Origin: Tetradesmus obliquus
Lineage: Eukaryota; Chlorophyta; Chlorophyceae; Sphaeropleales; Scenedesmaceae
Length of the DNA: 64,000 nt
Direction: 5' to 3'
Assembly: GCA_030272155.1 (NCBI GenBank)
Contig: CP126192.1
Location: 6,978,501-7,042,500 of the forward strand
Both the position numbers and the translations under genes were made by a program. Every line of letters begins with the position of its first letter. Positions within the stretch are counted from its first letter, which is position 1. The notes below the pieces were generated by a model that searched no databases, was not told where the DNA came from, and saw nothing but the letters and a program-made list of their open reading frames with translations. This document shows, piece by piece, positions 12,807 to 24,695 of this stretch.

Positions 12807-13814
12807 TTGAAGGTGGCAGGCGGATGGATCTGAAGCAGCTGCAACAGCTGCTGCTGCAAGAGCTGGGTGCAGCAATTGCAAGCAACCACTTTGGCGCCTT
12901 CACATGCTGGAGCAGGGCAGCCGGCAGCAATGAGGTAGTTGGATTCTGCACAACTTTGATGCTTTCGTGCAACGGCTGAAGGGTGCAGGTGCAGCAGGCA
13001 GTGCTGCGCTGTCGCCAATCACAGCTGTAGAGTACCTCAGGCTAGTGAAGAAAGTGGTTCAGCTGCCTGCAGTGAAGGCACTGCAGAGTGCTACAGAGCT
13101 GGAGGCGCTGCTAGGCAGCATTGATGCAGCACGCAGAGAGTTTGCTCTGGCAGGCAAAGCTGCGAAGACAGCAGCAGCAGCAGCAGCAGCAGCAGGCCAG
13201 CAGGATCTTGCAGCAGCAGATGCTGCGGGTGAGCAGGTGGCAGCAGGGCTCGGCATTGCTGCTGCTGTTGTCCCTGCGCAGGGTGCTGCTGGCACGTCTG
13301 CTGCTGCTGGAGCTGCTGGCACATCTGCTGCTGCTGCTGCTGATGATGATGCCTTCAAGGCGGGCCAGAAGCGGCCAGCGGAGGAGCAGGTGGGCGGGCT
13401 AATTTCGTAGCAGGCACGCAGGGGAAGAAGTAGCACAGATTCTAAATATGAAACAGCAGGCGAGGCAAGCAGCAGAGTGCCGGCTATAGCATGGATGCTT
13501 GTGGCTAGCATGTGCGCTTTGAGCTTCAGCTGCGCCCCGTGCATGCCTTCCATTGTTAATTTGAATACACCTGCCACCCCTGTGTTGCCAACGAAGGTGA
13601 TGAACTGCAATTTCAGCACAAAACAAGTTCGAGACGCGCATGGCGGCGGTGTGCTGAGCAGGTACAGTGCAGGGCGCATGTTGCTGGACCTAGACTGTTA
13701 CTGACCACTCATTGTCTGCACCGTGCTCCACTATTTGAACATGTAGCAGCAACCCAGCAGCGAGCAGCAAACAGCAAAGAAGCAACACACCAGCACCAAG
13801 CCTGAGGACCTCCT

Positions 13815-13873
<59 letters not shown>

Positions 13874-16550
13874 GCAACGCAGGCAGCAGCAGTGCATCAC
13901 TGTCACTGCCGGAGCTCAAGCGGCTGCTGCAGCAGCAGCTGAGCGCCACAAGCTTCAGCAACTACAGCACCACGCTCAACCACTGGAGCAGGGCCTGCAG
14001 CAGCACTGATGTCAAGACGATGCTGCTCAATGTGGATGCACTCGTGCAGCATGTAACAGCTGTAGGTGCAGCAGGCAAGCCTGCTCTCAGCGCCAACACA
14101 GCAGGCATGTACCTGTGGTGTGCGTCAGCACTGCTGAAGGTGCCTGAGGTGCAGCAGCTGCTGGATACTGCAGGCATTTCACAGCTGAGGGCGCGCCTGA
14201 GGGAGGCGCAGGCAGGGCTGCAGGCGCATGCAGCAGCAGGTGCTAGCGCGGCTGGCACTGCGGCAGCAGACTCAGCAGCTGCAGCGCCAGCGCAGCAGCA
14301 GCAGCAGCAGCAGCTGCATGAGGGTGACACCGTTCCTGGTAGCCCGCAGCAGGGCACGGCCACAACAGCAACAGCAACAGCAGCAGCAGCAGCAGCAGCA
14401 GCATCTCTACCCGCTGCAGGGTTAGGCAGCAAGCGCCCAGCTGAGCACCAGGTGGGTCATGTTTTGAGGCAGTGCTGGGATTAGCGGCTGAGCAAGGCAC
14501 AACCCACTGCCACAATTCACAGCATGCTATTTGCAATCTGCCTGTCAACAACAGACGCCTGCTCGCTTGAACAGAATGAATGAATGAATGAATGAATGAG
14601 CTACGCGTGGTGTGTTCAAAATTAATACCCGCTTAAGTTAAGGAAGGGGGCGTGTGTGGCGATGAGGATACCTCATGCGCCTCCACGCCTCCTACCATTG
14701 CTTGAACAGTGACACAGTTCAGGGGTCCGAGGTCATGCACCGGCACTTTTGGGGTGCTTGTGCCGTTTTGCACCAAAACGTACCGTCACTGACACTGTGG
14801 GAGCCATTCTCATGTGACTTGAACACTGCAGCGGATGGCAAGGGGAGCGGCAAAGCCACAGCAGCATTCACCTGTACAACCGCATGACGCACCAACTGTT
14901 GCCTTGATTGCACCGCAGGATGGGCAGGCACCATCTCCTGTCACCGCTGCAGGCTTAGGAGCAGAGCCGCAGCTGCAGCATCAGCCAGCCCTAAAGAAGC
15001 CCTGCTTGGCAGCCGCTATGCAACCGGAGCAGCAGCTGCTGCCCCAACAGCCTCAGCAGCAGCAGCAGCAGCAGGAGCAAGCAGCATTCGCGCAAGGCGG
15101 GCAGCAGCAGCAGCCCATGAGCATACGGCAGCTGCAGCAGCACCTGCTGGAGTTGTCGCGGCAGCAGCAGCAGCAGCAGCAGCAGCAGCTGGTCACTGCT
15201 TCCAAGGTCCATGGTATCATGATTGCGATAAGGGCATGGGGAAGGGCAGCTAACACGGACGATGTAGGGGTGCTGCTGCGGGGGGGCGACATTGCAGCCT
15301 TCAGAGAGCTGCTCTGCAGCAGGGATGCATCTGGCAAGTCCCACTATGCATCTAACACTGCTTCTAACACTAACTACCTCAGCAGCGTTGTGGTGCTGCT
15401 GCAGCTGCCAACAGCACAGCAGCTAATGGGGGGAGCAGCAGCTGCTGCCGCGCTGGCTGAGAGAGTAAAGCAGGCGCGGCAAGAGCTCAACCAGGGGCTC
15501 AAAGCAGGAGGGGCAGCAGCAGCAGCAGGTGCATCTAGTGCTGCATTGCCAGCAGCAGCTGGTGCTGGTGCTTTCAACGCATTTGCAACTCACCCAGATG
15601 CTGCCGCCGCAGCTGCAGCACAACAGGAGCAGAAGCCTGCGGCGGCAGCAGCGGCAGCAGCAGCAACGAATGCAGCACCTGATGGCGCTGCTGCTGGGCA
15701 GTCAGCAGCTGATGTGCAGCGGGACATAGAGCTGTCCCTGCTGCTGCTCCTTGAGCAGTTGGAGCCAGAGCATGTGACGGATTACATGGCATGCAATGAC
15801 TACCTCAGCAGTGCTGTGCTGGCAGTTTCAGATACTGCTAGCTTGGTGCAGCTGCAGGCGCTGCAGCAGGTGCTGGCCTGGCTGCTGCAGCTGCCGGCAG
15901 GGCAGGGCAGAGGCAGATCGCTTGATGTGCTGCGGCAGGCTGACGGCTGGCTGCAGCAGCTGCTGCGGTGCTGGGCTGCAGAGGTGCAGCAGACGGGGTG
16001 TAGTGTGCAGCAGGCAGCAGCAGCGGCAGCTGAGCGGTATGCAGCAGCCTTTGGTGGTGGTGGGGTTGCAGCGGCCGCGTCTGCTGTTGTCAGTAGTGGC
16101 CCAAGCACATCAGCAGCAGCAGCAGCAGCATCTGGCAGCAGCAGGGCCATAGGTGGCTACCTGGCTGGGCTGTGCCAGCTGCTGCTGCAGCTGCTGGGGA
16201 CCTGCTGCAGCCAGCAGAGCGTAAACAGCAGTTCCGACCAGACTCCGTCCGCTTTTGGCAGTGGAGCAACAGGCGAGCAGCAGCAGCAGCAGCAACAAGT
16301 TGATGTTCAGCAGCTCGCCTCTCAGCTGCTGGCAGGCACAGCAGCGCTGCTGCTGCACTGGCCGGCTGATAAGTCGCAGCAGGAGCGCTGCACGCTTGCT
16401 GGGCTGTGGCGGCATTGCCTGCGGGTGAATGCGCAGGCGTGTGGTGGCCATGGTGTGGGAAGCAGTAGGGCAGGCCTGCAGGCGGCAGTGCAGCAGCTGC
16501 TGGCGCGCATGCCTGCAGGCGCTGCTGGCGCCAGCAATGCTGCTGCCTGA
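11598..16550 (+). CDS. Unrecognised gene with four tandem ~100-residue helical modules and a SIM-like motif
   Basis: I do not recognise this family. Three coding blocks are visible: 11598-13389, 13747-14451 and 14832-16550. Donors at 13390 and 14452 and acceptors before 13747 and 14832 all fall in phase 0. The N-terminus has PDVIVISDDEPEVEEE, a hydrophobic core followed by acids as in SUMO-interaction motifs. A module of about 100 residues then recurs four times (coding at about 12010-12380, 12820-13160, 13900-14210 and 15120-15510): an L-rich helix, a W[SG]RA motif in modules 2-4, an acidic turn, a Y/L-rich helix and LPxVQ[QA]L. Poly-Gln/Ala linkers separate them, and two blocks end KRPAE[EH]Q at the splice donor. 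The C-terminal part (15710-16550) is Leu/Cys-rich and recurs elsewhere in the window. The frame changes at about 11770-12010, 12380-12463 and 12940; the last looks like a one-base loss inside a module, so the gene may be decaying or the assembly may carry indels. Confidence 0.6.
14574..14599 (+). repeat. (GAAT)n microsatellite in an intron
   Basis: About six GAAT units in tandem, inside the second intron (14452-14831) of the module gene. Confidence 0.9.
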
Positions 16551-17525
16551 AACACCGTGTGACAGACCGTGTGACAGTTTTGTGTTCGCACATAACGTAT
16601 TCTATTGCGTACAGGAAGAAAGCCTGCAAGCTGTCGTCGTTTTGTGTTCTTGGCAGACGGTGGGCATTGTGAGGTGATGCGATGCACGCGGGCCTGCCTT
16701 CTGGGTATCGCAGCTTGGGCTGGTGGGTCCACAGCTGTTGGCAGGTATTGATAACTACTATGCCAGTACACAGAAGCCAATCACGCAACACTATGGAGTT
16801 GAAGTGCCTAGCAGGCCAGTATCAAGTCATTCAGCAGCAGCACCTGCAGATCAGCCTTGCATCACACCAGCTAGAACATCAGGAAGTGCGTGCTGGCATG
16901 TCAGCTGGCTGAGCACCGGCAAATTGATGCCGGCACATCGGGGTTCGAGTTGGCTAAAAAGCTAGGGTTGGCTGTGCAACTCGCGATCGGGTCACCAGGA
17001 ACCTTGTTACGTTCTGGCCCCGGTGACACCACTAAATTCAACTTCCGCCGCAGCGGCAATTTGCATACATTATTGACTCGAAGTGTCTTGTGTGCGTGTT
17101 TGTATGCGGCTGCGCGTTGTAGATTTATCTTTCGCCTTGGTTGCCCGCAGTGAACCTGGGAGGCACTGATCTAGTGAATCAAATGAGGATTATATAAAAT
17201 TGGGGAAAATGAAGAAATATACACCGATAGGTTTTTCTGGTGAGCAGCAAATGCAGCAGCCTGAGTCCATCACTGCTGCAGGCAGCTCTTTGCGACGAGC
17301 CAGCTTCTGCTGCCTCACAGAATACCGATGCCTTCATGTGTGAAAAAGCAAACATGTCACCTGATCCTGCAAAGTGCCGAGTATAGCATGCACAGCAGTG
17401 TCACCTGGCAGCTGCCTGCAACTGCTTTCTGGTTATCCTGCAGCTTGCAGGAATGCACGGGTGACAATGGCACCAGACCTCTAACCCTACTGTGTTGTGT
17501 GTTTCTTGTTGTGTGAGCAGTGGCC
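16551..17525. other. Intergenic region and promoter of the first PAN-type gene
   Basis: No coding exon is supported. A TATATAAAA lies at 17191-17199. A donor-like TCTG|GTGAGC at 17239/17240 and an acceptor-like GTGAGCAG ending at 17520, six bases before the next gene's ATG, suggest a 5' UTR intron of about 281 bases. Confidence 0.45.
17191..17199 (+). promoter_or_regulatory. TATA box candidate for the first PAN-type gene
   Basis: TATATAAAA in a locally AT-rich stretch, about 335 bases before the ATG at 17526. The distance is explained if the leader is interrupted by the proposed 5' UTR intron 17240-17520. Confidence 0.4.
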
Positions 17526-20037
17526 ATGCTGCTGCTGCTGCTGCAGCTGGTCAGCGCAGCCCCTGATCAAGCAGTATGGCCAGGGTTCACGCCTGTGCCA
17601 GCAGCAGCAGCAGCACCCCGGCCAGCGGCCAAGCCAGCAGCACCTGCTGCCCAACGAACTGCAGCACCAGCGAAGCCAGCTGCTGCACCTGCACCTGCAC
17701 CTGGAAAACCGGCAGCAGCGCCTGCACGGCCGGCAGCAGCGCCGGCAAAGCCAGCAGCTGCACCTGCAAAGCCGGCAAATGCGCCAACCAAGCCGGCAGC
17801 TGCGCCTGCACGGCCAGCAGCAGCGCCGGCAAAGCCGACAAATGCGCCGGCTAGGCCAGCAGCTGCACCTGCCAAGCCAGCAGCAGCGCGGCCTGCAGGC
17901 AGGCCCGCAGCACCAGCAAAGCCTGCGCCAGCCAAAACAGCAGCAGCAGCAGCAGCAGCAGCAAAGCCTGCCGCGCCTGCAGCACCCCCTGGTGCTGCCC
18001 CTGCATGGTCTGGCTTGACGGACCTAGGCGGCAAGTCGTACCCGCTGACTGTGAAGATCGATGCCAAGCGCGTCAATGACGCAGCAACTGGCACTGTCAC
18101 CATACGCAACCCCTCAAAGCAGGGAGTGATGGTGGGTTTAGGGCGGCAGTCAGTTGGAAGCAACTGGGCTTGTCTGCGCTTGTATGCTTGCGCGTATGTT
18201 GCATGTCAGCAATGTCCAACGGCCTAGCAGCCCCACAGGGGATGCCAACCACATTTATTTTTGTGGGTAGCGTCTGCACCACTCTGGTTTGCAACCCCCA
18301 TAAGCCCGGTGTTGTGCTTCACTATCTTGTGCTTTGCTGCATTTGTGCTGTGCAGGTGGCTCGTGTGCTGGCAGACTTCCAGTTCTTTGACACAGCAGCA
18401 GACTACCCCAAGGACGACCTGCGCCAGAAGCTGAGCATCCCCAGCTGCGGGGGCCAGAAGCTGCCGCTGACACTGCAGCCCGGCGGCAGCCTCATTTGGT
18501 GCATTGGCTGGGGTCGCTTTGGCAGGATGATTGGCAGCAGCAGCAGCAGCAGCAGCAGTGGCATGTAGCAGGGCACGGTCAGCAGCAGCTCTGGCATGCA
18601 GCAGGCACACTGCGCATCACCTCGCACACGCTGCACCTGGCGCTGCAAACTGTGGGCAGCCTTGCTGGATGAGTGCACAGACTGGCAGTACTGGACTCTG
18701 TCAGAGATAGCTGCAGGTTGCCAAAAGCAGTGAATGTAATGCCAGCATGCTGAGCAGGCACGCTATTCAAGTTGCAGCCACAGCGCCCAGCTGCTTCAGC
18801 TGGCAGATCAGCAGTCGCATGTTTGCCAACATGCACTTGACGTTCCTCAGCATCGATTCATGAGACACTCACACCCTTGCCTGCCGCTGCTGCTGCTGCT
18901 GCCGCCGTGCAGCGCGTTCACGTCCAACAAGAACAGCGCTGGCGGCCCCATCACCATGTCTGCGGGCCCCCTCAAGCCAGGCAACAGCGACGGCAGCGGA
19001 TTCTTCCTGGGCTTTGATGCTGTGGAGCAGGTGGGCTCCTGCAAGCATATCGGTACAATTAAGCAGCGTTGTCCTGCACGCAAATGCACCGGCACATTCT
19101 TAGCTGCATACACAAATAGCAGCGTGCACGGCCAAGCTTGGTGGTGCGGTGGATTTTGCATCGGCTGTGATGCTGTGGAGCAGTGAGCTCCAGCAAGCAG
19201 GATGACAGGCGCCGTTGCATTTGATTGGACAGACGAGCAGCGTTGTCCTGCAAGCAACACAACCTCCAGGCACCTTTGCAGTTAAAAATGTGGACAGCAG
19301 TGTGCACGGCCAAGCTTGTACTTGATGCAAAAGTGCTGTGCAAGCGATTTCCGAGCTACAGAGGGAAGAGGGCGGCTGCTCCTCCTCACCTACTACACCA
19401 TGTGCTCATGCGCTGCCTACTTGGTCGGTTCATCACTCAAACTGGTTTGACTGCTGCTGCTGCCGCTGCTGTTTGGCAGGTGCTTCCGTACACCAAGCAC
19501 AACTTCATTAGGTTTGAGGAGACCAACATCCCAGGTGCGACCAGACCCTGGCAGGCTAGCCAAAGCAGCAGACAGCAGCAGCAACAGCCCTTGTCTGATG
19601 TAAACGGCTTGACAGCTGCTCAAGCACATACTGCTTTCAGCAGTCACTTTACGCCAGCCGCTTTGCCGTCTCTTCCGATTGCTTGGTCGCTTCCGATTGC
19701 TTGGTCGCTCCAGCTGGTTTCATGATGTGCTGACGGCAGATACCTCATGTCAAACTTCAACAGCCCCCCCCCTCCCTCCTCAAGCAAACAAAGCTGCTTC
19801 ACTGCTGCTGGATTTCCTGCTGCAGGCGGAGACATTGCCTGTGGCCAGAAGGATACGAATGGCGCTGTGCTACAGAACTGCCGCGTGTGCGGAGGCAGGG
19901 CTGCTGTGCTGTCGACGTGCGATGCCAACCCAAGCTGTGCTGCCTTTGTCATGGATGGCAGCTCTTGCGGGTACCTGAAGGGGACAAAGGGGCCTCAGCA
20001 GCCAGGTGCCTATTTCTGGACATTTGTCAAGCACTGA
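17526..20037 (+). CDS. Secreted Pro/Ala/Lys-rich protein with C-terminal PAN/apple-like domain (paralogue 1)
   Basis: Five exons: 17526-18131, 18356-18498, 18913-19030, 19480-19534 and 19826-20037, phase-consistent, giving 377 residues. The N-terminus MLLLLLQLVSAAPDQ is a signal peptide. Residues ~19-158 are a Pro/Ala/Lys repeat (PAK, PARP, APAKP units), the composition of hydroxyproline-rich wall glycoproteins. Next comes a domain of alternating hydrophobic residues (YPLTVKIDAKRV...TGTVTIRNPSK, then VARVLADFQFFD), possibly a beta sandwich, which I do not recognise. The last exon has six or more Cys in a PAN/apple-like pattern (DIACGQK, NCRVCGG, CDANPSCAAF, SCGYLKG), a fold used for protein or carbohydrate binding outside the cell. 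A wall or matrix role is inference. A paralogue follows 1.5 kb downstream. Confidence 0.75.
19010..19330 (+). repeat. Intronic tandem copies of an exon-3 edge
   Basis: The end of exon 3 (GATGCTGTGGAGCAG, then GTGGGCTCC) recurs about 150 bases later as GATGCTGTGGAGCAG followed by TGAGCTCC. Flanking words such as CAGCGTTGTCCTGCA and AGCAGTGTGCACGGCCAAGC also occur twice, so a ~160-base unit is present twice in the intron. The second copy has lost the donor. Confidence 0.75.
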
Positions 20038-21538
20038 CCTCTGGGCGTGTGCCGAAGGACCTGCACACACATCAACACATGGACTGTGATGTGATGCTGC
20101 AGCTGCCAGTGTTTGGATTGGTTCATACACAGTGCTGGCGCTGGAAGGCGCCTTTAGACTAGGGGCAGCATTTTATCAGTGATATGGCTGTTTGTGGTGG
20201 GCTAGGTGATGGAAGCTGCCACGTTTGTGTGCCACTGCACGCACTTCATTCTGTGAATACGCTAACTAATGCATCATCGTACAGTGCGCTGTATATAACT
20301 GCTACAGAGGATGTTGATGTTTGGCTGCCTGCAGGAGAGCTTGCAAGTTGATGAAGTAGGCCAGAGGTACTCGGGTTGAAACGTGGTGGGTGTTAAGGGA
20401 TACCCGAGTGGGGAGCATGTACGCATGCCCTGGCTGTGTTGTTGTGATGCCAGTGCCGATGTGGGTTGACTCTGGCATGCACAGCACAGGCGCTTGCTTG
20501 GGCCAGTTGCCAACTGCAGCCAGTGGTAGCATCTGTGGAGCTGCACGCTCACCTGGGCCTGGATCGCATGCCCCACGGCTCACCGATGTGTTGCATTGGG
20601 TATAAGAAGCATCAGTTGTCAGCTGCTCGCTGTTCAACGTAAGGCCAATCATCCTTGTGTAGCAGACAGTCAACTACACTGAAATTTGTAAGCCTTCATA
20701 GATCTTGCAAGGGTATTCTGCATGAAGACCTTTCCTGCGAATCTTCATACATGAAGGCCTACAGCATGTGCTTCGTGCTCAGGCTAAGCGATGATTTGCG
20801 TGCATCTTGGAGGTGGCGTGCATCAAGACAGCCCATCATGGCATGACACAATCAGTCATTTGCGTCAACAGTCGGCGCGCAGCCTGTCATACATGTACAG
20901 ATGTTGTGTCATAATTGATTACCTTCATTAATAACACTCAGCGTTGGGCGCTGGCGTGCTTCAGGGAGCGCTGGAGCTGCCGGACAGCACCGGGAGAGCT
21001 GAGGGTTTGAAGGGTCCCGGCTCAGGATGATCACGTGTAATGACAACAGTAAGTAGCACAGTCCTTAAGTGTTCCAGCAACTAGATGAGACTGTGGGACC
21101 TCGTGCCGACGTCTAGCTAACGTTTGACTTGAATTATTCGGGCGACCACATAGGCGTGCTTTGCTTCTGAGCTGCGAAACCAGCTACAATTCCTGATTAA
21201 CCGCTGTTTCCGTGATTCTGGGCAACATGGTTCGCTCAGGTGGGCACCACACTGCAACATTGGCAGGCACTGATGGGTAGCTGTCGAAAATGCTCAGATT
21301 GTAACCGAAGAGCCTGCTCATCGCCAGCTGAAACAATATAGGTTCTCATGAAGCAGGCATAAAGCGTTTAAGAGCCTGCAACTGACAACAGAGTCGCCAA
21401 GCAGCAGCAGGCTGACAGTGCTGCTGGCCGGGCGCAACAGCAACAGTTGCATACCTTGATGTGCCTTCTCCTGCCAGGCTTCATCCTGATCGGCAAATCG
21501 TGTTGTGCTCTTATGAACCTCCAGCGCTGTCATGCTGC
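20038..21538. other. Intergenic region between the PAN-type paralogues
   Basis: No supported gene. A CCTTCAT...ATGAAGG inverted repeat lies near 20693-20760. The part from about 20850 to 21300 is less CAG-rich than the surroundings and presumably includes the promoter of the second paralogue, though no clear TATA box was found. Confidence 0.4.
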
Positions 21539-23535
21539 ATGTTTTGTGCTGCTGCAGTGCTCCTGTTGCTGCTGGTTGCTGTGTGCGTGACTGTTCCTGC
21601 AAGCGGCCAGCTGCCGCAGATATGGCCACTGGATGTGACGCTCACAGCCGAACGAATTGGCGACAAAGCAGCTGGGGCTGTGACTGTCATCAACCCCACC
21701 AAAGACCAGTTGAGGTGAGCAGGCACACTGAGGTGCCAAGAAACAGCATCACTGCACCAAGCCTGGGAATGCCGCGCGTGGCCCTACACGTTGTCAGCAC
21801 ATGCCGTTCCTGCAAGCAGCATGATGCTGCGCGAGCTTCTGCCACAGCAAGGGTGCCAAAATGCTGGCTTCTCAGATGTCTGCTTTGTAGCCGCACCAAT
21901 GGCAGATGACAGCTGCTGTGATTGATGTGTCCTGCAAAGTTCATGCTGCCCTGTTTGTGCTGGCGTGGTGTATGCTGTGCTGTTTGCCGAGCCTGCATCT
22001 GCCTGCACTGCTACAGCGTTGTGAATTTGCCTGCGTGTTTGCCTGATTTTGCTGCCCGCTAGGTTGGCAAGGTCATATTCAAGGTTCTTTTCTTTGATGA
22101 ACAACGAGTGCAGAAGGATGACATCAGGCAGAACTTGGTGGTGCACGAGTGTGGAGCCACCAAGCTGCCTGCCACGCTCGCACAAGGCGATGAATTCGTG
22201 TGGTAAGCACATGTGGTGCAGGTTAACGAGCCTAACCTGGCAGCTAGCACCGTTTTAATTGACATACTTCGGATAGGTGCCGCATGGCGCAGCAGCGCAG
22301 CTGATGACTGCTGCTGTCATGCATGCCAACATGAGTGCCTAGCTTCGGCAGCAGGGGTTGAATATCTGCTGAACAGGATGCAAACATTGCACAATGTCTG
22401 GTAATCAGCAGCTGCAGATGCTGTTTGGGCTGCCATGCTGCACAGCTGGTCAAGTTGGGGTGTCAGCAACCAGAGGCATGGCTGCTTACGCATCAATCTT
22501 ACAGCAAGCAGCAGGTGCACCTCCACTTTGGGTGCAACTCAACATGCCTGCACAGCTGCATCTGCGTCTCGTGCTTTGCTTTTTATAGAGTGTCTGTTGC
22601 TCAACACTTTGTGTGTCAACATGCCTGCCTACCTGCCCGCTGACCTGTCTTTCCCTCTCCTGCAGCCCGTTCACAACCGCTGACAACGTCTATCATGGGG
22701 CCATCCAGATCACTGCTGGCGCTGTGCGCGAAACTGACCCAGATGACAGCTTCAGTGGCGATGTTCTGGGGATGGACATGATCGACTGGCTCACTCCTGC
22801 AGGAAGCAGTGATGTCGGAGGCACCGCCACTATTGCTAGCAGCACCAACACTGGCGGCGCTGGCAGCAGCAGTGATGCAGCGCCTGGCTTCACTGCAGTT
22901 GCGGAATCCAACATCCCAGGTGCGACTGCCCGTCCGATTTAATGCGGATATTTTGCAGGGAATGGCAGGTGCACCAAAGTGAAGAGACAGCTGTTGTGGT
23001 GGCTGCAGAATACACCTCGTGTGCATGTGTGCACCCCAACTGCCTGCTGCAGGCCCTAGTGCATGGACATGCCTCAGATCACAACAGCAGTACGCACTCA
23101 TGTGCTGGGCAATGCTTGTTGTTTGAAACCTCCACATGCACACACCGAGTTCGCCGCAATAGCTGCACCTCCTGCACATGAATTCATGTATGTTCAGCAC
23201 TCACCACGCACCTGCTCTGCCACATGCTGCTCCTGCAGACCACGACATCGCCTGCGGTCAAGTTGACTTTCAAGGCCAGCCGACGGCGTTCTGCCGCATC
23301 TGCAACGGCATCGCTGCCGTGTATAACGCCTGCAACCAGCAGCCTGACTGTGTTGCATTCGACATGGAGGGCACTGACTGCGGCTACCTGAAGTCATCTG
23401 CGGGCCCCTTCAAGCAGCCCGCGCCAGGCTTCACCAGCTACGTGAGGGCATCACCTGCAGGAGGCGCGCATGCCGGCGGTAGCAGCAGTGATGCTGCACC
23501 TGGCGTCACGGCAAACGCAGAGTCCAACATCCCAG
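21539..23535 (+). CDS. Secreted PAN/apple-like protein (paralogue 2), with a phase conflict at its first junction
   Basis: Exons seen are 21539-21714, 22063-22202, 22666-22919 and 23239-23535. The start MFCAAAVLLLLLVAVCV is a signal peptide. Blocks match paralogue 1 in order: a WPLDVTLTAERI...VINPTK segment, KVIFKVLFFDEQ, an exon starting PFTT after a TG|C split codon, and a Cys-rich exon (DIACGQVD, FCRICNG, CNQQPDCVAF, DCGYLKS). The Pro/Ala/Lys region is absent. The motif AESNIPG sits at two exon ends, each followed by a GTGCGA donor. The best donor after exon 1 (GAG|GTGAGC) leaves phase 2, whereas the acceptor before exon 2 needs phase 0, so the gene is either broken by one base or uses an unusual donor. 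The 3' end is unresolved: a phase-compatible last exon could run 24417-24691, or a very short one begin at 23979. Confidence 0.6.
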
Positions 23536-24695
23536 GTGCGAGCGCCTGTCTGATTCCATGCATGTTTTACGGCAGTCGCTGCTAGCCAAGCAGCATGTAC
23601 CTTCATGATGAAGGGAACTTATTGTAGAGGGAATTATTCATTGTGGCTGTAGTGGCTTGTTGCCGTGGCTGTAGAGCACACCCCGTGCACATGCACGTGT
23701 ACATGCGTCCTAACTGCATATGGCAGGCAGTGCTCATGCACATGTGACTCAACCAGCCACAAACGTCCAGACACATGCTGCTGCGCACTGCTCATCGAGA
23801 GTGCAGCAAGTGAAGTGCACGCTGGTTGAGGTGCGTTGAAGTCATGGGAATGGTTTTGTGATGGTGTGCACGGTGCACATGTGCAGACTTGTGCACCTTG
23901 GGCTTGGCTTGCGCTCCAACCAAGCAGCATTTTGTGAGCAGGGCAGGCATATCAAGACAAATCACATACAATTCACAGAGACAGACCCGAAGTGGTGATC
24001 TCCTGCGATCATCAGCAGCTTCGAGTGTTCTCTCCGATTGTCACTCAAGCTGGTGACACCTCCTTACGCGCATCTTCTTGCCACGGGGGCCATGCGTACA
24101 ACCAAAAACGAGGTACAAATGGTTTATTCTATAAATATGTTGCGATTTGGGACGAGCATCTGCCGCTCTTGCTTGAACGCACACGAAGGCAGTCTGCGTT
24201 CGTTGTGAGGCGACCCCAGCAGGGCTGTGGTGCTTCCAACCGACGAATACAATATTTAGATACTTCAAAAGGCCCGGTCGTAGAAGCAATTGCCAGGCAG
24301 GACCACAAAGGTGCGTACCTTGCCAGTCCGTGCGCCACGACTATTTGAGCAGTGGCGTGCACCTCAGCATGTGCCTTTCTGAGTATCATCTTGACGTGTC
24401 ATGTGATGTTGTTTAGGAAACCGGCAAAAGCCACAGCCACACCAAAGTATCAAGTTCACCAGCAGGGGCAGCAGCAGCAGCAGCAGCGGCAGCAGCAGCA
24501 GCGGCAGCAGCACTGCTTTCCAGATTCAAGTGAAGCTTGGCGCCCAAGCATGCTGCCATGTAAAAACAAGTAAAGCAGCACCTGGCACCTGCATTTTAGT
24601 AGCTTGCATGTTGTCAGGCATGTACAACACGCCCTGGGCATGTTCAACTGGACGGGCTGCTGCTGAAGCCTGCAGGTGGGCTCTCGTGTGATCAC
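23536..24695. other. Unresolved 3' end of PAN paralogue 2 and promoter region of the hydrolase
   Basis: This contains a TATAAATA at 24130-24137, a donor-like CACAAAG|GTGCGT at 24310/24311 and an acceptor-like GTTTAG before 24417 followed by an 85-codon Ser-rich open frame. Whether that frame ends the PAN paralogue or is non-coding leader cannot be told from sequence alone. Confidence 0.4.
24130..24137 (+). promoter_or_regulatory. TATA box candidate for the hydrolase gene
   Basis: TATAAATA in an AT-rich stretch. With a 5' UTR exon ending at the donor 24310 and an acceptor at 24835/24836, translation could begin at the ATG at 24846 rather than at 24696. Confidence 0.35.

Noticed and set aside
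12720-12810. Poly-Gln tract as a distinct functional domain
   Set aside because: CAG tracts of this kind occur throughout the window in all frames and in introns; no function can be tied to this one.
16090-16791. 233-codon minus-strand frame
   Set aside because: It lies antisense to the last exon of the module gene and owes its openness to the GC/CAG-rich coding strand.
16935-16965. Possible tRNA T-arm (GGGGTTCGAGTTGG)
   Set aside because: The flanking bases do not form the T stem, and no anticodon or acceptor arm could be found.
24138-24310. Coding first exon for the hydrolase
   Set aside because: The only ATG after the TATA box (about 24137) meets a stop after about 24 codons; the segment is better explained as 5' UTR.
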